Source of the DNA: Luzula sylvatica | Lineage: Eukaryota > Streptophyta > Magnoliopsida > Poales > Juncaceae | Direction of reading: 5' to 3' | DNA length: 64,000 bases | Assembly (NCBI GenBank): GCA_946800325.1 | Contig: OX326961.1 | Span: 8,410,655-8,474,654 of the forward strand | Shown: positions 24,346 through 34,870 of the stretch, in pieces | Numbering within the stretch: position 1 is the first letter of the stretch | Layout of the letters: every line of letters starts with the position of its first letter | The notes under the pieces: model-generated | What the model saw: only the letters and a program-made list of their open reading frames with translations | What the model was told of the DNA's origin: nothing | The model's database searches: none | Program-made: the position numbers and the translations under genes

Positions 24346-24529
24346 TAACTAAAATTGTAAATTTGAGTCAGTCATGCATAATAAATCAAGTTATGTACTT
24401 GCAAAAACAATCGCATTCGTTCATCAGCTTAGATTACTTTGATAGAAGGGTTTGAGGAATTTTGAATAGAATAAGAACTTTGCATGGCGATACCGCAAAG
24501 ATTATAAGTTCTTTTTGTAAACGTACAGT

Positions 24530-26170
24530 TCTTAATTCAGTTGGTTTTCACTCCAAAATATGATTTTCGCTCAGCGATTGTAATTCCTGAAATATCGAAA
24601 CATTTTAGGACCTAATTGTAAAAAAAAAAATACTACAATATACATGAATTAATATATTATTTATATATACTTCTAATCCAGCTTCGGAAACTTGTTTGCG
24701 AAGACTTAATATTTCTTCTTCTCGTGATCGTGTTCTTGTATACAATTCCTGAAATTTTAATTTTGTAAAAAACCCTAAAATTAATTATATTATAACAATT
24801 GGGGGGTATTTCTGTAATTTTTACCTTAATCTCTGGATCCATATCTTCATCAAAATCATCAGGGAGACAAACCTTCGGATATTGATTCCTATGAAAAAAA
24901 TAATATACATCATATTTTATAAATATATCCCTGAAAACATAATAATATCATATAAACCCATATTTCCCGAAATTGCTTAAAACTCCTAATAAACCTCAAA
25001 ACTCACCACTGGAGGACTGATGATAAGAGTTAACAAATGCAAACGGAGCATTAAATGGATCCCTCGTCATTTTTGCAAAGAACACCCTGAAAATTATCAA
25101 AACTATTAGTTTAGCTTTCATTTTCGGAAGTATTAATTTGTAGGAATTAGAAATAGAATTCACAAGAGAAGAGAAATAAGTAACTTTGGTAACATTTTTT
25201 TTAGAAATTGTGGTTTATCCTTTAATATCCTCGAGGAAATTACATTTTAACATAAAATCATAACGACTTTAACGAACTGTACTATCACTATCATAACACT
25301 ACAGATCATAATGGGTTTAAAAGAACCGAGCTAGACATAATTGGTTGGAGGAATGGACCGAGTTGGTACTAATTGCGAAAGTGCAGATGATGAGCTGGCG
25401 ACCTTGTTCTAAAACCGAAACTAAGGCTTGAGAAGTGAACACCCCTTTTGATTTAGAGAAATCGATTCTGGTCTTGCTGGTTGATTATCCCCATTATTTT
25501 CCAAACCTTAAAAAAAAAAATATCAATTGATTAAAATAAAAATAAACATAATTTTATTTTAATTATAATTTAAAATATACTTGAGTTTCGTAGAACAGTC
25601 TCCATGCGATGAATGAAATCCTGAAAGGACGTCAGAGCATCAGGCATGACCTGAAAAGGTGAAAAATCGCAATTTTGTAAATAGCGAAAAACAAGAGCTA
25701 TTTTGCAAATTTTTGAAGAGAATATTAAATTACCATATTTCTCGGCATTCCAGGTGGAATTTCATGATTCATAGTGAAGAAACTTCTTAGAGGAATTTCA
25801 TCGAACACCTTACAATCACAAGGTTTTCGCTTGATATTTATTATAGCCCATTTCTGAATTTGAAAAAAGAACTATGTATGAGACTTTATTAAATTCCAAT
25901 TATTCCTTGATCTATAATATGCATTAAAATTCCTTGATTCAGATTGAAGAAAATTCTTGAGAGGAATTCCATCGAACACCTTATCATCATAAGAGTTTGG
26001 TTGATATTTATTATAACCCATTTCTGAATTTGAACAAACTATGTATGAGACTTTATCCCCATGATACAAAGTAAATTTCAATGAAATTCTAAAATTACTC
26101 ATTTAATAATTTGCAGACATTTCAGAAAAAAACTTTATAATATTCATACCTCGGTTCTTTTGATTTTCTA
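24530..26170 (-). pseudogene. Relic of an unidentified multi-exon coiled-coil gene
   Basis: Minus-strand segments bounded by AG acceptors and GT donors read, 5' to 3': MGYNKYQ...KVFDGIPLKNFL (~26035-25900), a duplicated exon with FDEIPLRSFF (25858-25738), ALTSFQDFIHRMETVLRNS (~25650-25583), TRDPFNAPFAFVNSYHQSSS (~25083-25012), VCLPDDFDEDMDPEIK (~24888-24833), ELYTRTRSREEEILSLRKQ (~24748-24680) and ELQSLSENHILE then a stop (~24590-24553). The last two segments have the heptad, charge-rich look of a coiled coil, with wording similar to the stalk of some plant kinesins or filament-like proteins; I cannot name the parent gene. Stops and frame changes occur (for example TGA after HILE). The AAATGGG exon is present twice in tandem (25738-25858 and ~25895-26045). 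Confidence 0.6.
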
Positions 26171-26185
26171 CAAAGGAGATGGCAA

Positions 26186-26600
26186 CTACGAGTATTGGAG
26201 AGAGGGGCAATTATCCACCAGCATGGGATTGATTGAGAATTTGTTCCGTAACTTTGTCTGGATGAGAGAATATCTGATCGGAAAGGGAAAACTTCGAAAA
26301 AGAAACGACGCTACGGACAAGTTGAAGGACAAGTAGAGCACGAAACTTTTCTCTGATGGAGATCGCAAAAAGAGGCGGAGGAGGAGGATGTGTCTTCGGA
26401 TTGTGGTTAACTGAGAGAGAGAAGGAGAAGGGACGTCGATAACTGCTCTCTGAGGAGGCGCCAATATAAGAAGAGATGTGTCTTCGGATAAGAGCACAGT
26501 AATAAATAGAAGAAGGGCCTTGTAAATTACGTGAGAATGGAGAGATGTATCCAAACGTGAGATTAAGATGGAATATTCAATAGAGTTGAGCGTTTATTTG
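26186..26600 (-). other. Promoter/leader-like region of the coiled-coil relic
   Basis: On the minus strand this is CT-rich (TCCTTCTCTCTCTCAG) and sits just before the first candidate exon. GATGTGTCTTCGGAT occurs twice, ~87 bp apart (near 26388 and 26475). The 122-codon open frame here is rich in S, L, F and R with no motif and is most likely untranslated leader. Confidence 0.4.
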
Positions 26601-26627
26601 GAATCCGAAATAAATATAAACAGGTAA

Positions 26628-26718
26628 AAAAAAATTGACGTGGCATTTTAAGATTTGAGAAAATTATTTGTAAAATGTATTAGTATGATTAATTTTTTAT
26701 GTACAGTCTTAAAATAAA
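26628..26718 (-). repeat. Dispersed segment shared with 14990-15096
   Basis: See 14990-15096 for the alignment. On the minus strand it is preceded by TCTATTTATTTTAAGACTG, which has the TC start and TTTTAA wording of plant Helitron 5' ends. A minus-strand Helitron from here to the 3' end at 21240 would enclose the coiled-coil relic and the nested Mutator-like element. Confidence 0.45.
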
Positions 26719-26827
26719 TAGACAAAACATCACAATATTGTACAATAAAATGTCCAATTGCAAAACAATATTATTTATGGTCCAAGATTGGTTATGATTT
26801 AAGATACTATTTTACCACATATTTCAT

Positions 26828-26958
26828 TTTATTTATCATTTGGATTACAATAAGTCACATCAAAAATTATTTTATAAAATCTTAAAATGAAATAATACAT
26901 CATTAAATAGTATCACAAAAAATTATATGATATATACGAGAAATATTGTATTAAACAA
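26828..26958 (+). repeat. Dispersed repeat, copy 2 (pair with 20685-20815)
   Basis: TTTATCATTTGGATTACAAT... to ATTGTATTAAACAAC. Lies ~200 bp upstream of the CT-rich leader of the NTH1 relic; may be promoter-flanking transposon sequence. Confidence 0.7.
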
Positions 26959-27159
26959 CTTATTATTTAAATTGGATAAAAGAGTCTATAAAGAAAAAGA
27001 AAAATACATGCTAAAGTTAAGGAAAATTCTATCATATATTATTTTTTATTTTATTATACACTTTATTGTGATCCAACCATTAAAATTAAAAATTTGTTGT
27101 CAATCTAAAGGTCAACATTAAATCACTTCTCTTCCCCCTGAAAAGGATAAAAAAGGTAA

Positions 27160-27420
27160 ATTTGTACACACAAGTTACTCTCTTGCACCCTTCTCTACCG
27201 TTCTCGTACCCTCCTAACCTCTCCAGTAGCTCTCCCCCAATCTCGCCCTCAATATTGCCACACTTTCTCTCGCGCGCGCGAGAATCTCACGATCGCCAGA
27301 TCAACAATCTTCCCACTCTCTCTCTCTCGCGCGAGATCGATCGCCAGTATAGATGAACAATCTCGCCAGTATAGTACAACGAAAATTTAACACCAATGCT
27401 CAGGTCGGAAAAACGATCTG
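27160..27420 (+). other. CT-rich leader upstream of the NTH1 relic
   Basis: Pyrimidine-rich sequence with CTCTCTCTCTCTCGCGCGAG and CTCGCGCGCGCGAG palindromic patches, and the phrase CGCCAGTATAG at ~27342 and ~27363. It looks like a plant 5' leader. An ATG near 27352 opens only a short frame. Confidence 0.45.
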
Positions 27421-27820
27421 TGTGGAGGCGGGGCGGTGGGGGTGAACTGGGGTTCGGATTCATAGTCACTCTTTTTGATATTTTTTTTGTAAAAACTGGA
27501 AATGGGATGGAGAAATCACTTTTACATGGAAATGGAGATCCATATTCAATTTCGATACTTGGATATATGACTTCTTCAAGTAAGAACATTTTTGTATACA
27601 TTATTCTACAATTTCGATACTTTGAATTAGTTACCTAGAAAGTAATGTTGGCTTATAAAAAAATTGATTCTAAATTCAATATATTTTTGCAGGTAATAAG
27701 GTGAAATCTACGTCACAATCAAACCAATTAGGAAAATAATAAAAGCTAGAACACTTCGAGAAGGTATTTCACTACTTCATATTTTCAAAAGGAATTAAGA
27801 AAAACTTTATAACATTTTAG

Positions 27821-28320
27821 GCAAAATTCGGCCTCCATAGAATTGGGAAGAAATTCGAAAAGGAATTAAGAAAATTCGATGTTTAGAAAATGTACCAGCT
27901 GATACAAAAGGCTGTGACAAAACTGGTTCTCTTTTACCTCCAAAAGTAAAATCATATTTTCATTTCTATTTTATTCCTTGAAAATGAGTAATATCATATA
28001 TACCCTTAAAAATAAGAAATATCATGTATACCCCTGTAGGAACAAAGATTTGATGTTTTGATTGGATCAATGCTTTCGAGCCAAACAAAAGGCGAAGTTA
28101 CTCATGGTAAGTCCCAACATTTTGTGATTTTTATTTTATCAGGGTTCTTTTTGTAATTTTTTTATGAGAAATCAGGTGAAATCAGGTGCAGTGGAAAGAC
28201 TTGAGCAGAATGGGTTATCGGATCCTGAAACAATTATTCAAACCGATGAAGAAATCGTTAGAGACTTAATTCGACTTGTACGGAGGAATAAAACCCTAAT
28301 TTTTGCAGTTCAGACTTGAG
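27821..28320 (+). pseudogene. NTH1: Endonuclease III (NTH1-type DNA glycosylase) gene fragment
   Basis: Three consecutive exons match plant NTH1, the bifunctional glycosylase/AP lyase that removes oxidised pyrimidines in base-excision repair. Exon 27821-27945: NWEEIRKGIKK...DTKGCDKTGSLLPPK (family: NWE.VLEGI.KMR..DAPVDTMGC.K.GS.LPPK). Exon 28040-28106: EQRFDVLIGSMLSSQTKGEV then THG (family: E.RFAVL...LLSSQTKD.VTHG). Exon 28186-~28320: AVERLEQNGLSDPETI then TDEEIVRDLI (family: A..RL.QNGLLT...I..ADE..I..LI). Acceptors, GTAAG donor and phases are kept, with K|E and G split as in the gene. It is broken: TAG at 27838-27840 inside the first exon, frame lost after LIRLV. The HhH motif with catalytic Lys/Asp and the 4Fe-4S cysteines are absent. 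Fragment captured at DNA level. Confidence 0.85.
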
Positions 28321-28329
28321 AGCTCATCA

Positions 28330-28945
28330 ACAAGTATTTTGTTGTTAATTATTATGTTAATAATTTTTATAATTAAAGTTCTGTGGAAATTTATATTATT
28401 TTGCTGTGATTGTAGGGTTAATTTGTACGGGTGCGGTACTAGCACTATACGGGTATGGTACTGGTACGGTATTATTTAAAGTTTATGATTGGTATGCGGT
28501 TACGGTTCACGACCAAGTAGCATTTAGGAATTCATTAAAGTTGCATTTTGTAATTTTTGTAAATAAATTTTGCTTATTTTGTTAATTGTTATTTAGTCAA
28601 TATGTTTTCAAAGAACTCACAAAATAAGTGGCAAAAAATGACCTTGTATGAAATATCACCAGTGTATGTATGATCCTTCTATGTTTTTCAAGGCTTAGGT
28701 ATACATTATATTTTATGTATGCAAGGGCATTTGTGATATGATGAGATTTTATGAGAAATATATTAAATCTGAAATTCATTGATATTTATCATATTTGATT
28801 TTAAGGTGGAAATTGACAATTTTTTTTATTTGATTTATTTTTCAATTTCCTTCAAAAAAAATTTTATTTTCCTCAAATATTACATACTTCAAAATAATTT
28901 TTTTTTTACCAACCTCTTATTTTGGATTCATATTTATGCAATCTC
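28330..28945. other. AT-rich spacer
   Basis: Contains a GGTAC-rich phrase near 28425-28510 (GGGTGCGGTACTAGCACTA, GGTATGGTACTGGTACGGTA), a degenerate short repeat. Nothing coding. Confidence 0.45.
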
Positions 28946-28948
28946 CTC

Positions 28949-29008
28949 ATGCCACCTCATCACAACTTATGCCACCTCATCACAACTCATGCCACATCAT
29001 CACAATTA
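28949..29008. repeat. 20-bp tandem repeat, 3 copies
   Basis: ATGCCACCTCATCACAACTT at 28949, 28969 and 28989 with one or two changes in later copies. Confidence 0.9.
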
Positions 29009-29415
29009 TTTGAACCATTAGATTAGGATACGTGGTAACATATGAATCATATATTAACCTTGGATTTTGTGTGGTTATGTTTTATTTGTAGATATTTATG
29101 TGTCCCTTATTTCACACATAGTTTTAAGAAATTTTAGAAGGCCACATCACCTTAAACTGACGACTTGTCAAAATATTATTTGTTAGGTTCGTGTGGGACC
29201 AATTGTATTTGATTTTGAATTTTTTCACAATATGATAGATGATCAATTGTGAATACAAATAGAATGTGAAGAGTTTAAATATCTAACATTAATAAATTAA
29301 TAAATTAATATATAATATAATAAAACATACATCAAATATTGTTAGTATTTTCATAATATAATCTAAAAAAATTAAGAAATATATTCGTTGAAATTTCATC
29401 TTTATTTTGATATCC

Positions 29416-29507
29416 ATATTATCATATATTTAATATTTTTCTCTAACTTAAAATTATGAAACCGATTATGTCAAAAAAGATATAAAAATAAATGCAATTA
29501 CATTAAT
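29416..29507 (+). repeat. Left part of a tandem duplication split by the solo LTR
   Basis: ATTATCATATATTTAATATT through AATTACATTAAT matches 31164-31262 closely; the sequence continues at 31089. The second copy lacks the LTR and shows the empty site ATTACATTAATGATTTG. Confidence 0.85.
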
Positions 29508-30069
29508 TGTTGTTTAATTTAGACCTAGAGGGGGGTGAATAGGAAGTCCTACGGTCCAATTTTCGCGGTAATGGATACAATTACAATTTTGTGAGGAAGC
29601 GTAAATAAATTAGAGAAAGAAATACAACACCGAAACAAATAACACACGATATTTGTTTACGGAGTTCGGTAGGTGGTTGCTTTGTAGATTTAACTCACCG
29701 GCTACTTGCTCAATCGACCGACTCGATTGATTGCAAGTACATACGTCTCCGGGGTTTCCTTGCGCCTTTTCGGCTTTCGATTGAATACCCAACTCAAACA
29801 ATTACAAGGTTTGCCTTGATCGATTTACACGAATTTATCGATCAATGACGGGCTTTACAATTAGTAACTAGCCTATTACAATTTACTACTAACGAACTAC
29901 TCGTGATCGGTCACGCAAGTTGGGAATCGTTTAGTAGTGGATTCGAAATTGGATCTAATAATCTCTAAGAATGTTTAGATGATTAAGCTCAAGATTTAAA
30001 GCTAGGATTCTCTCTTTTGATTGGGAAAATATATTAGTTGAGATGATGAGAGAGAATGAGGGAAGAGTT

Positions 30070-30081
30070 CTATTTATAGAA
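30070..30081 (-). promoter_or_regulatory. TATA box of the solo LTR
   Basis: Minus strand TCTATAAATAGA, followed ~10-40 bp downstream by CTCTTCCCTCATTCTCTCTC, the pyrimidine-rich context usual at plant transcription starts. Confidence 0.6.
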
Positions 30082-30117
30082 CACATAGACCCTTCCCTTA
30101 ACATGTTTTTTCTGCAT

Positions 30118-30745
30118 AGTCCGTTATAACTGACCTGAGGTCCGTTACAACGGACTCAAAGTCAAACTAGCCGTTACAGGCAATATATTCGAAAATTCCA
30201 TAGTCCGTTATAACTGAGTTTAGGTCCGTTATAACCGACATCGTACTGTGATCAGATTTATTCTATAGTCCGTTATAACTGAGTTTAGGTCCGTTATAAC
30301 CGACCTACTCCGTTACAACTGAGTTTAGGTCCGTTATAACCGACATCTTACCGTGACTTCACTTCAGATTTATTCTATGGTTCCGTTATAACTGAGACTC
30401 TTCCGTTATAACGGTTAGTATATGTCCGTTACAACGGATTGGTTATTCCGTTACAACGGATGATTGGTTATTCTGAAATGAGTTCACAAGTCCGTTATAA
30501 CCGAGTGTAGGTCCGTTATAACTGACATACTCCGTTATAACTGACATGAGGTCCGTTATAACGGACATGCTCTTATTAACACGGTTACTGTAAGTCCGTT
30601 ATAACTGACCTGAGTTCCGTTATAACTGACAGGATGTCCGTTACAACAGACATGTAGTCCGTTATAACTGACATGCTCTTTTTAACCATATTTATGTATG
30701 TCCGTTATAACTGACCCGAGGTCCGTTATAACCGACATGCTTATG
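30118..30745. repeat. Array of ~22 TCCGTTATAAC(Y/G)GA motifs in the LTR U3
   Basis: Counting by eye, TCCGTTAYAAC occurs 22 times plus one partial, often spaced 20-22 bp (for example around 30480-30560 and 30596-30740) with longer gaps between clusters. The complete form TCCGTTATAACGGA is a palindrome, two inverted AACGG cores. AACGG is the core of plant MSA elements bound by three-repeat MYB proteins, so an enhancer array is a plausible reading; that function is inferred. Confidence 0.9.
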
Positions 30746-31093
30746 AAAATCTGTTTTGTTATTTCATCATATTAATGGATTTCGAATATATTTCTTTGAC
30801 TAATCTTGAGCTTAATAATACATAAACAAGTTTAGGGATACCTATAAGTTGTTTTGGTGATTTATGTGATACCCCAACTTGCGGAATCTTCGATGTCTTG
30901 ATGTCTTCACTTGATCATGCGTTTTCGTGCCATCGTTTCTTTACCGTCTTGACTTCCGACGTCTTGATTCTTCTTTTGATCCTTTTGTGGGTTACGTATT
31001 CTATTTCTATAAATGTCACTCCCACATATAGATTAGTGATATCGGCATTATTTTGAGATAATCAAAACCTAGGAAATTTGAACCAACATTAAT

Positions 31094-31330
31094 GACTTGT
31101 AAGACTAATTATTATTATTATTAAAACTATAATTGAAAAAAATTTCACATACTACTAAGTATGTTATTATCATATATTCAATATTTTCCTCTAACTTAAA
31201 TTATGAAAACAATTATGTAAAAAAGATATAAAAATAAATATAATTACATTAATGATTTGTAATCTTAATTATTATTATTTTTTAAAAAGATAATAGAAAA
31301 AAATTGCACATCCTAATAATTATTATTATT
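31094..31330 (+). repeat. Remainder of the split copy and its intact tandem duplicate
   Basis: 31094-31163 finishes the interrupted copy; 31164-31330 is the uninterrupted copy (ATTATCATATATTCAATATT ... TTACATTAATGATTTG ... TTATTATT). Confidence 0.7.
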
Positions 31331-31827
31331 TTTACAACAATTATGTTATATTTGTATTTGTACTTCAAACAGTTTCATGTTAATGTTTTTTTTAAAAACA
31401 ATAATGAAAGATATTTATTTACTAAACACAAATAATTTATTTAACTTATATAATATTTTTCAATAATAAACATGAAACTTAAAATTTATCAGATAGAAAT
31501 AATTTTTTTAAACTTTTGGAATGTTATTATTCTTACTTTTAGATATGAAAATTTAAAATATCATATAGTTTTGATTTTTGTTTTTGTCCACGCATGTTGT
31601 TTTATTATTCTATAGTGACATTTATTCTTTTTTGTATTTGTTGCATTAAAGTACTAAATAAATATTTCGCAATGTGTAATATTCAAAAATAATATATTAA
31701 TTTTGTCATCATCAAATTTCATTAATCAATATGATATTTATTTTCATAAAGTCTTATATATGATCCCGAAAAATCATAACTTTATATTATGTATATATAT
31801 TACATAAATGGTAAAACAAATAAAATA

Positions 31828-31852
31828 AAATCGGGCGCGGGTTATCTCCTAG
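31828..31852 (+). mobile_element. Helitron 3' end (degenerate)
   Basis: TCGGGCGCGGGTTATCTC then CTAG (31849-31852) and T. The right half of the hairpin (GCGCGGG) is intact, the left half decayed. A plus-strand Helitron ending here could include the NTH1 relic and the solo LTR as a nested insertion. Confidence 0.6.
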
Positions 31853-33060
31853 TCAATATAAAGCCTTACATTTCAAAGTCTTGCATTTGAATAAAACGGA
31901 TATAAACAATACAAAGTTCTTGTTCTATTTTTTTACCATTTTATTACAAGAATAAAACAAAGCAATGATTAATTTTATTTGTACAAGAATAATTAATTGA
32001 CCCAACATGGGATTTTTTCAAGATCCCACAATAATATGTACTATCTTTACATGTAATATAGAGCTTTATTTGTAAATATTATTCTTTTTGAAATTTGTAG
32101 AGGGCTCTAGCCTCCAAGTCCCAAATTAGATATTAATAATAAACTTACAAAATATTATTTTCAATGATGGCTACCTAAAAAATACAGTGTATATATTTTT
32201 ATTGGAAATTGGAAATTTAAAATTGAAAATATAATACATTTTTACAAAGTTCTTTGATCTTCAATATTAGCATCCAAACAAATGTAAACAATATAAAATT
32301 AAATTGTACATTTTGACTTGTTTTAGATTTTATAATATTGTAATGCAATACAATCCTACATGGGTCTTGATATTTTATTTGAATTCCCGATCAGAGTAAA
32401 TTAAACTAATGAAATTTGCATGGAAACAAAAAATATCATTGGTCAATTATACTTATGTGTATAATAATTAATGTTTTTATACATTTTCATTTTTTTAAGA
32501 TTGTATATATGTGAAAAAATTTATTCTATTTTTTACCATACTATTAGAAAAATAAAACAAAGCAATGATTAATTTTATTTGTACTTGGAATAATTAATTA
32601 TCCAACATATTTCTATTAGAAATAACAAATCAAATATTAGAAAAATCATTTGTACTTGGAATAATTAATTTTTTACCATACTATTAGAAAAATTATATGA
32701 TAGTGATTAATAAATATTTTAGAGGTACACAAAAACTATGTATCATACTAATTATTGCAATATTTCTACTTATTTTTCTGCCCACTGATGTAATTATTTA
32801 TTTCTAATATTAATCAAATATTAATCCACAAATGATCCAAAACTCATAGATCTAAAATAAACAGTCTTTTTCCAACGGTCATAAATTTTTGAAATAACAA
32901 ATCAAATTATCTAACATAATATTTTTTTCAAACGGTCATAAAATTTTGAAAGATCTTAATCCTAATGTTAAGAAAATTTAATCCAACGTTAATATTTCGT
33001 TGTTATATAAAATGAACTCGGTGTACGGTGTAATGACAGAACCTTAGTATGGCAATAATA
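31853..33060. other. AT-rich spacer with a local duplication
   Basis: ATTAAAACAAAGCAATGATT-type phrase (TTTTACCAT...TTTGTAC(A/T)(A/T)GAATAATTAATT) occurs near 31928-31995 and 32530-32600. AACGGTCATAAA occurs at ~32875 and ~32934. Nothing coding. Confidence 0.5.
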
Positions 33061-33139
33061 TAAGGTGTATGGTTTAAATTGTAAACCGAGTTTAGGGAAA
33101 CGTTACAGTGACAGATCATTCTTTTATAATATAATAATA

Positions 33140-34610
33140 GTTCGTACACCTCCGCCTTCCTTCTCTCTCTTCAACATATCCATTCATCCTCTCCCTCGTT
33201 CTTCTCTCATCTCTCCCTTCTTCTCTATTCTCTCCCACTACGAAACCCTACATCCATATACTCGAGAACCAACACAGAACTTCTATTCCGTACTCAGATT
33301 GTTCGACTGGGAGACGAGATGTGAATCGGCACTCGATAAGAGCTCTAACTCGCGGACTGAGATCTATTCAATGGCCAATTTCCATGGTCGACGTGGGATT
33401 CGTTACTGGACAGACACGAAAACGTAAGTGTTTCTTCTCTATTTGTTTGTATTTTATAGGAATTAATGATTTTTCGATTACCCCCAAATCAAGACAGCAA
33501 ATGGCTGGATTTGTTTTCAATTCGATTTTCTTTGGTATTTAGTTTCTTCTTAACTCGTTCTTGATCATAATTATTAATTATGTTTGTGATTGATTGTAGT
33601 TTACAAGATTCCTATGAGCGGTTACCCTAATACAAGAATTTCTTCTCTTTTATCCCTGTTCGAATTGGATGAGAACGAGACAAAAGAAGCATAGAAGGAT
33701 TGCCCACTGTACAAGGTTATTTTCAATTTTATCTCTTTCTAAATTAATCCAATATATTTTGGTAATTATTCGATCTAATTTATTTTCACAATTGGTGCAG
33801 AGATTTGGTGAGTTCCTTCGAGAACAACCTCGAAGAGGTCATTTTGGGCAAAACGATTTCATCTCGATGCAACAGAGATTTAGAGCGTCACAAAATTCAA
33901 TTCCGTGCACTTCTTGGCAATAGGTTATTCTTTTAATCTTCTTCTCTTTTTCCTCTCACTTTTCTTGTATTGAAGAAGAGGATTTTGTGCTGTACATGTA
34001 CATGATTTTTTGTTACTAAATTAGGGGGAATTTCTGTAATTGTACATCATTACGCGATTGATTTCATTATGTTTTTTCAGGGTTATGATCAATAGTGGCC
34101 AATTCTCTTAAACCAGTTCGAATCGAGACATTCGATTAAGCTCTCGAAGAATTTTACTCTAAAATCAGAAGACGATGATCAGATTTTAATGGAGGAATAG
34201 TGATATAGAAACTAAACAAAATCAAACTCGATCAGGTTCAAAACCAAGCCAAACCAGTTAGTTAATTAATTTATTTATTTTCTACAAGATATTAACTAAT
34301 TGTCTTCATATTGGTACAGGAGAATAGGCGGCACAGTTAATCAATTACAAACTCGACGACTTAGGTTATTTGGGTTTAATCAATTACAAACCCATGTATA
34401 AGAGGTAATTTTCAATCTTATTCCTTCCAAAATAATCCAATACAGTTTGTAATTATTCAATATAATTTATTTTCTCTCAAATGTGCAGCGATGGAAAAAG
34501 AAATGGATGATCGAATCGTTTTACTCAGACATAAAACCGGGGCTTCTCAATACAAGAAATTTCAGAGTGTCGAAAAAGAACCAACTTCATTCGATGAGCA
34601 GAGAGAGATG
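33140..34610 (+). pseudogene. Unidentified multi-exon gene relic
   Basis: A CT-rich leader (33150-33290) precedes an ATG at 33371 that reads MANFHGRRGIRYWTDTK up to a GTAAGTG donor (33424). Exon 33600-33715 is open only in a shifted frame (YKIPMSGYPNTRIS, SLLSLFELDENETKEA, then stop). Exon 33801-33923 reads DLVSSFENNLEEVILGKTIS then RCNRDLERHKIQFRALLGNR. After a decayed middle part, a last exon from 34489 (after TGTGCAG) reads MEKEMDDRIVLLRHKTGASQ and YKKFQSVEKEPTSFDEQ before running into the TG-rich repeat. Intron ends are canonical but frames do not join, so it is a broken copy. I do not recognise the protein. Confidence 0.55.
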
Positions 34611-34710
34611 TGTGTTTTTGTGTTATACGTATATATGTGCATGTTGTGTATATGGGGTGTGTGTGTGTGTGTGTTTTGTGTTTGTGCGTCTTTGTATGTG
34701 TCTCTGTAAG

Positions 34711-34771
<61 letters not shown>

Positions 34772-34870
34772 TGTAGTGTAGTGTGTAGTGTGTGTGTGGG
34801 GCCCAAGTGGGGCCAGGCATGTCGGGTCCGGTCAAGGTTGGGCCGGGCCCGGGGGGTTTGGATAAGTTAA
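34611..34870 (+). repeat. (TG)n microsatellite joined to a GC-rich block
   Basis: TG-rich sequence includes an almost pure (GT)n run at ~34714-34769. It is followed at 34797-34858 by GGGGCCCAAGTGGGGCC...GGGCCGGGCCCGGGG. The order TG tract then GGGCC block is the same as the minus strand at 19150-19380. The C/V-rich and T/H-rich frames across it are artefacts. Confidence 0.8.

Larger units (their letters stand above)
29508..31088 (-). mobile_element. Solo LTR, 1581 bp
   Basis: Starts TGTTG and ends CAACA, flanked by a perfect 5-bp duplication TTAAT (29503-29507 and 31089-31093). The duplicated neighbour at 31164-31330 gives the unoccupied site. No second LTR or interior is present, so it arose by recombination between LTRs. 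The minus strand holds TCTATAAATAGA (~30070-30081), a good TATA box, followed by CT-rich sequence; hence transcription runs leftwards and the motif array at 30118-30745 lies upstream in U3. AGACCTAGAGGGGGGTG near the left end is wording I associate with plant retrotransposon termini. Confidence 0.9.

Noticed and set aside
26186..26554. 122-codon minus-strand frame
   Set aside because: CT-rich leader DNA; S/L/F/R bias and no recognisable domain.
30118..30745. CRISPR-like array of short palindromic motifs
   Set aside because: Motif spacing is irregular, copies lie within a solo LTR with TSD, and the host is a plant.
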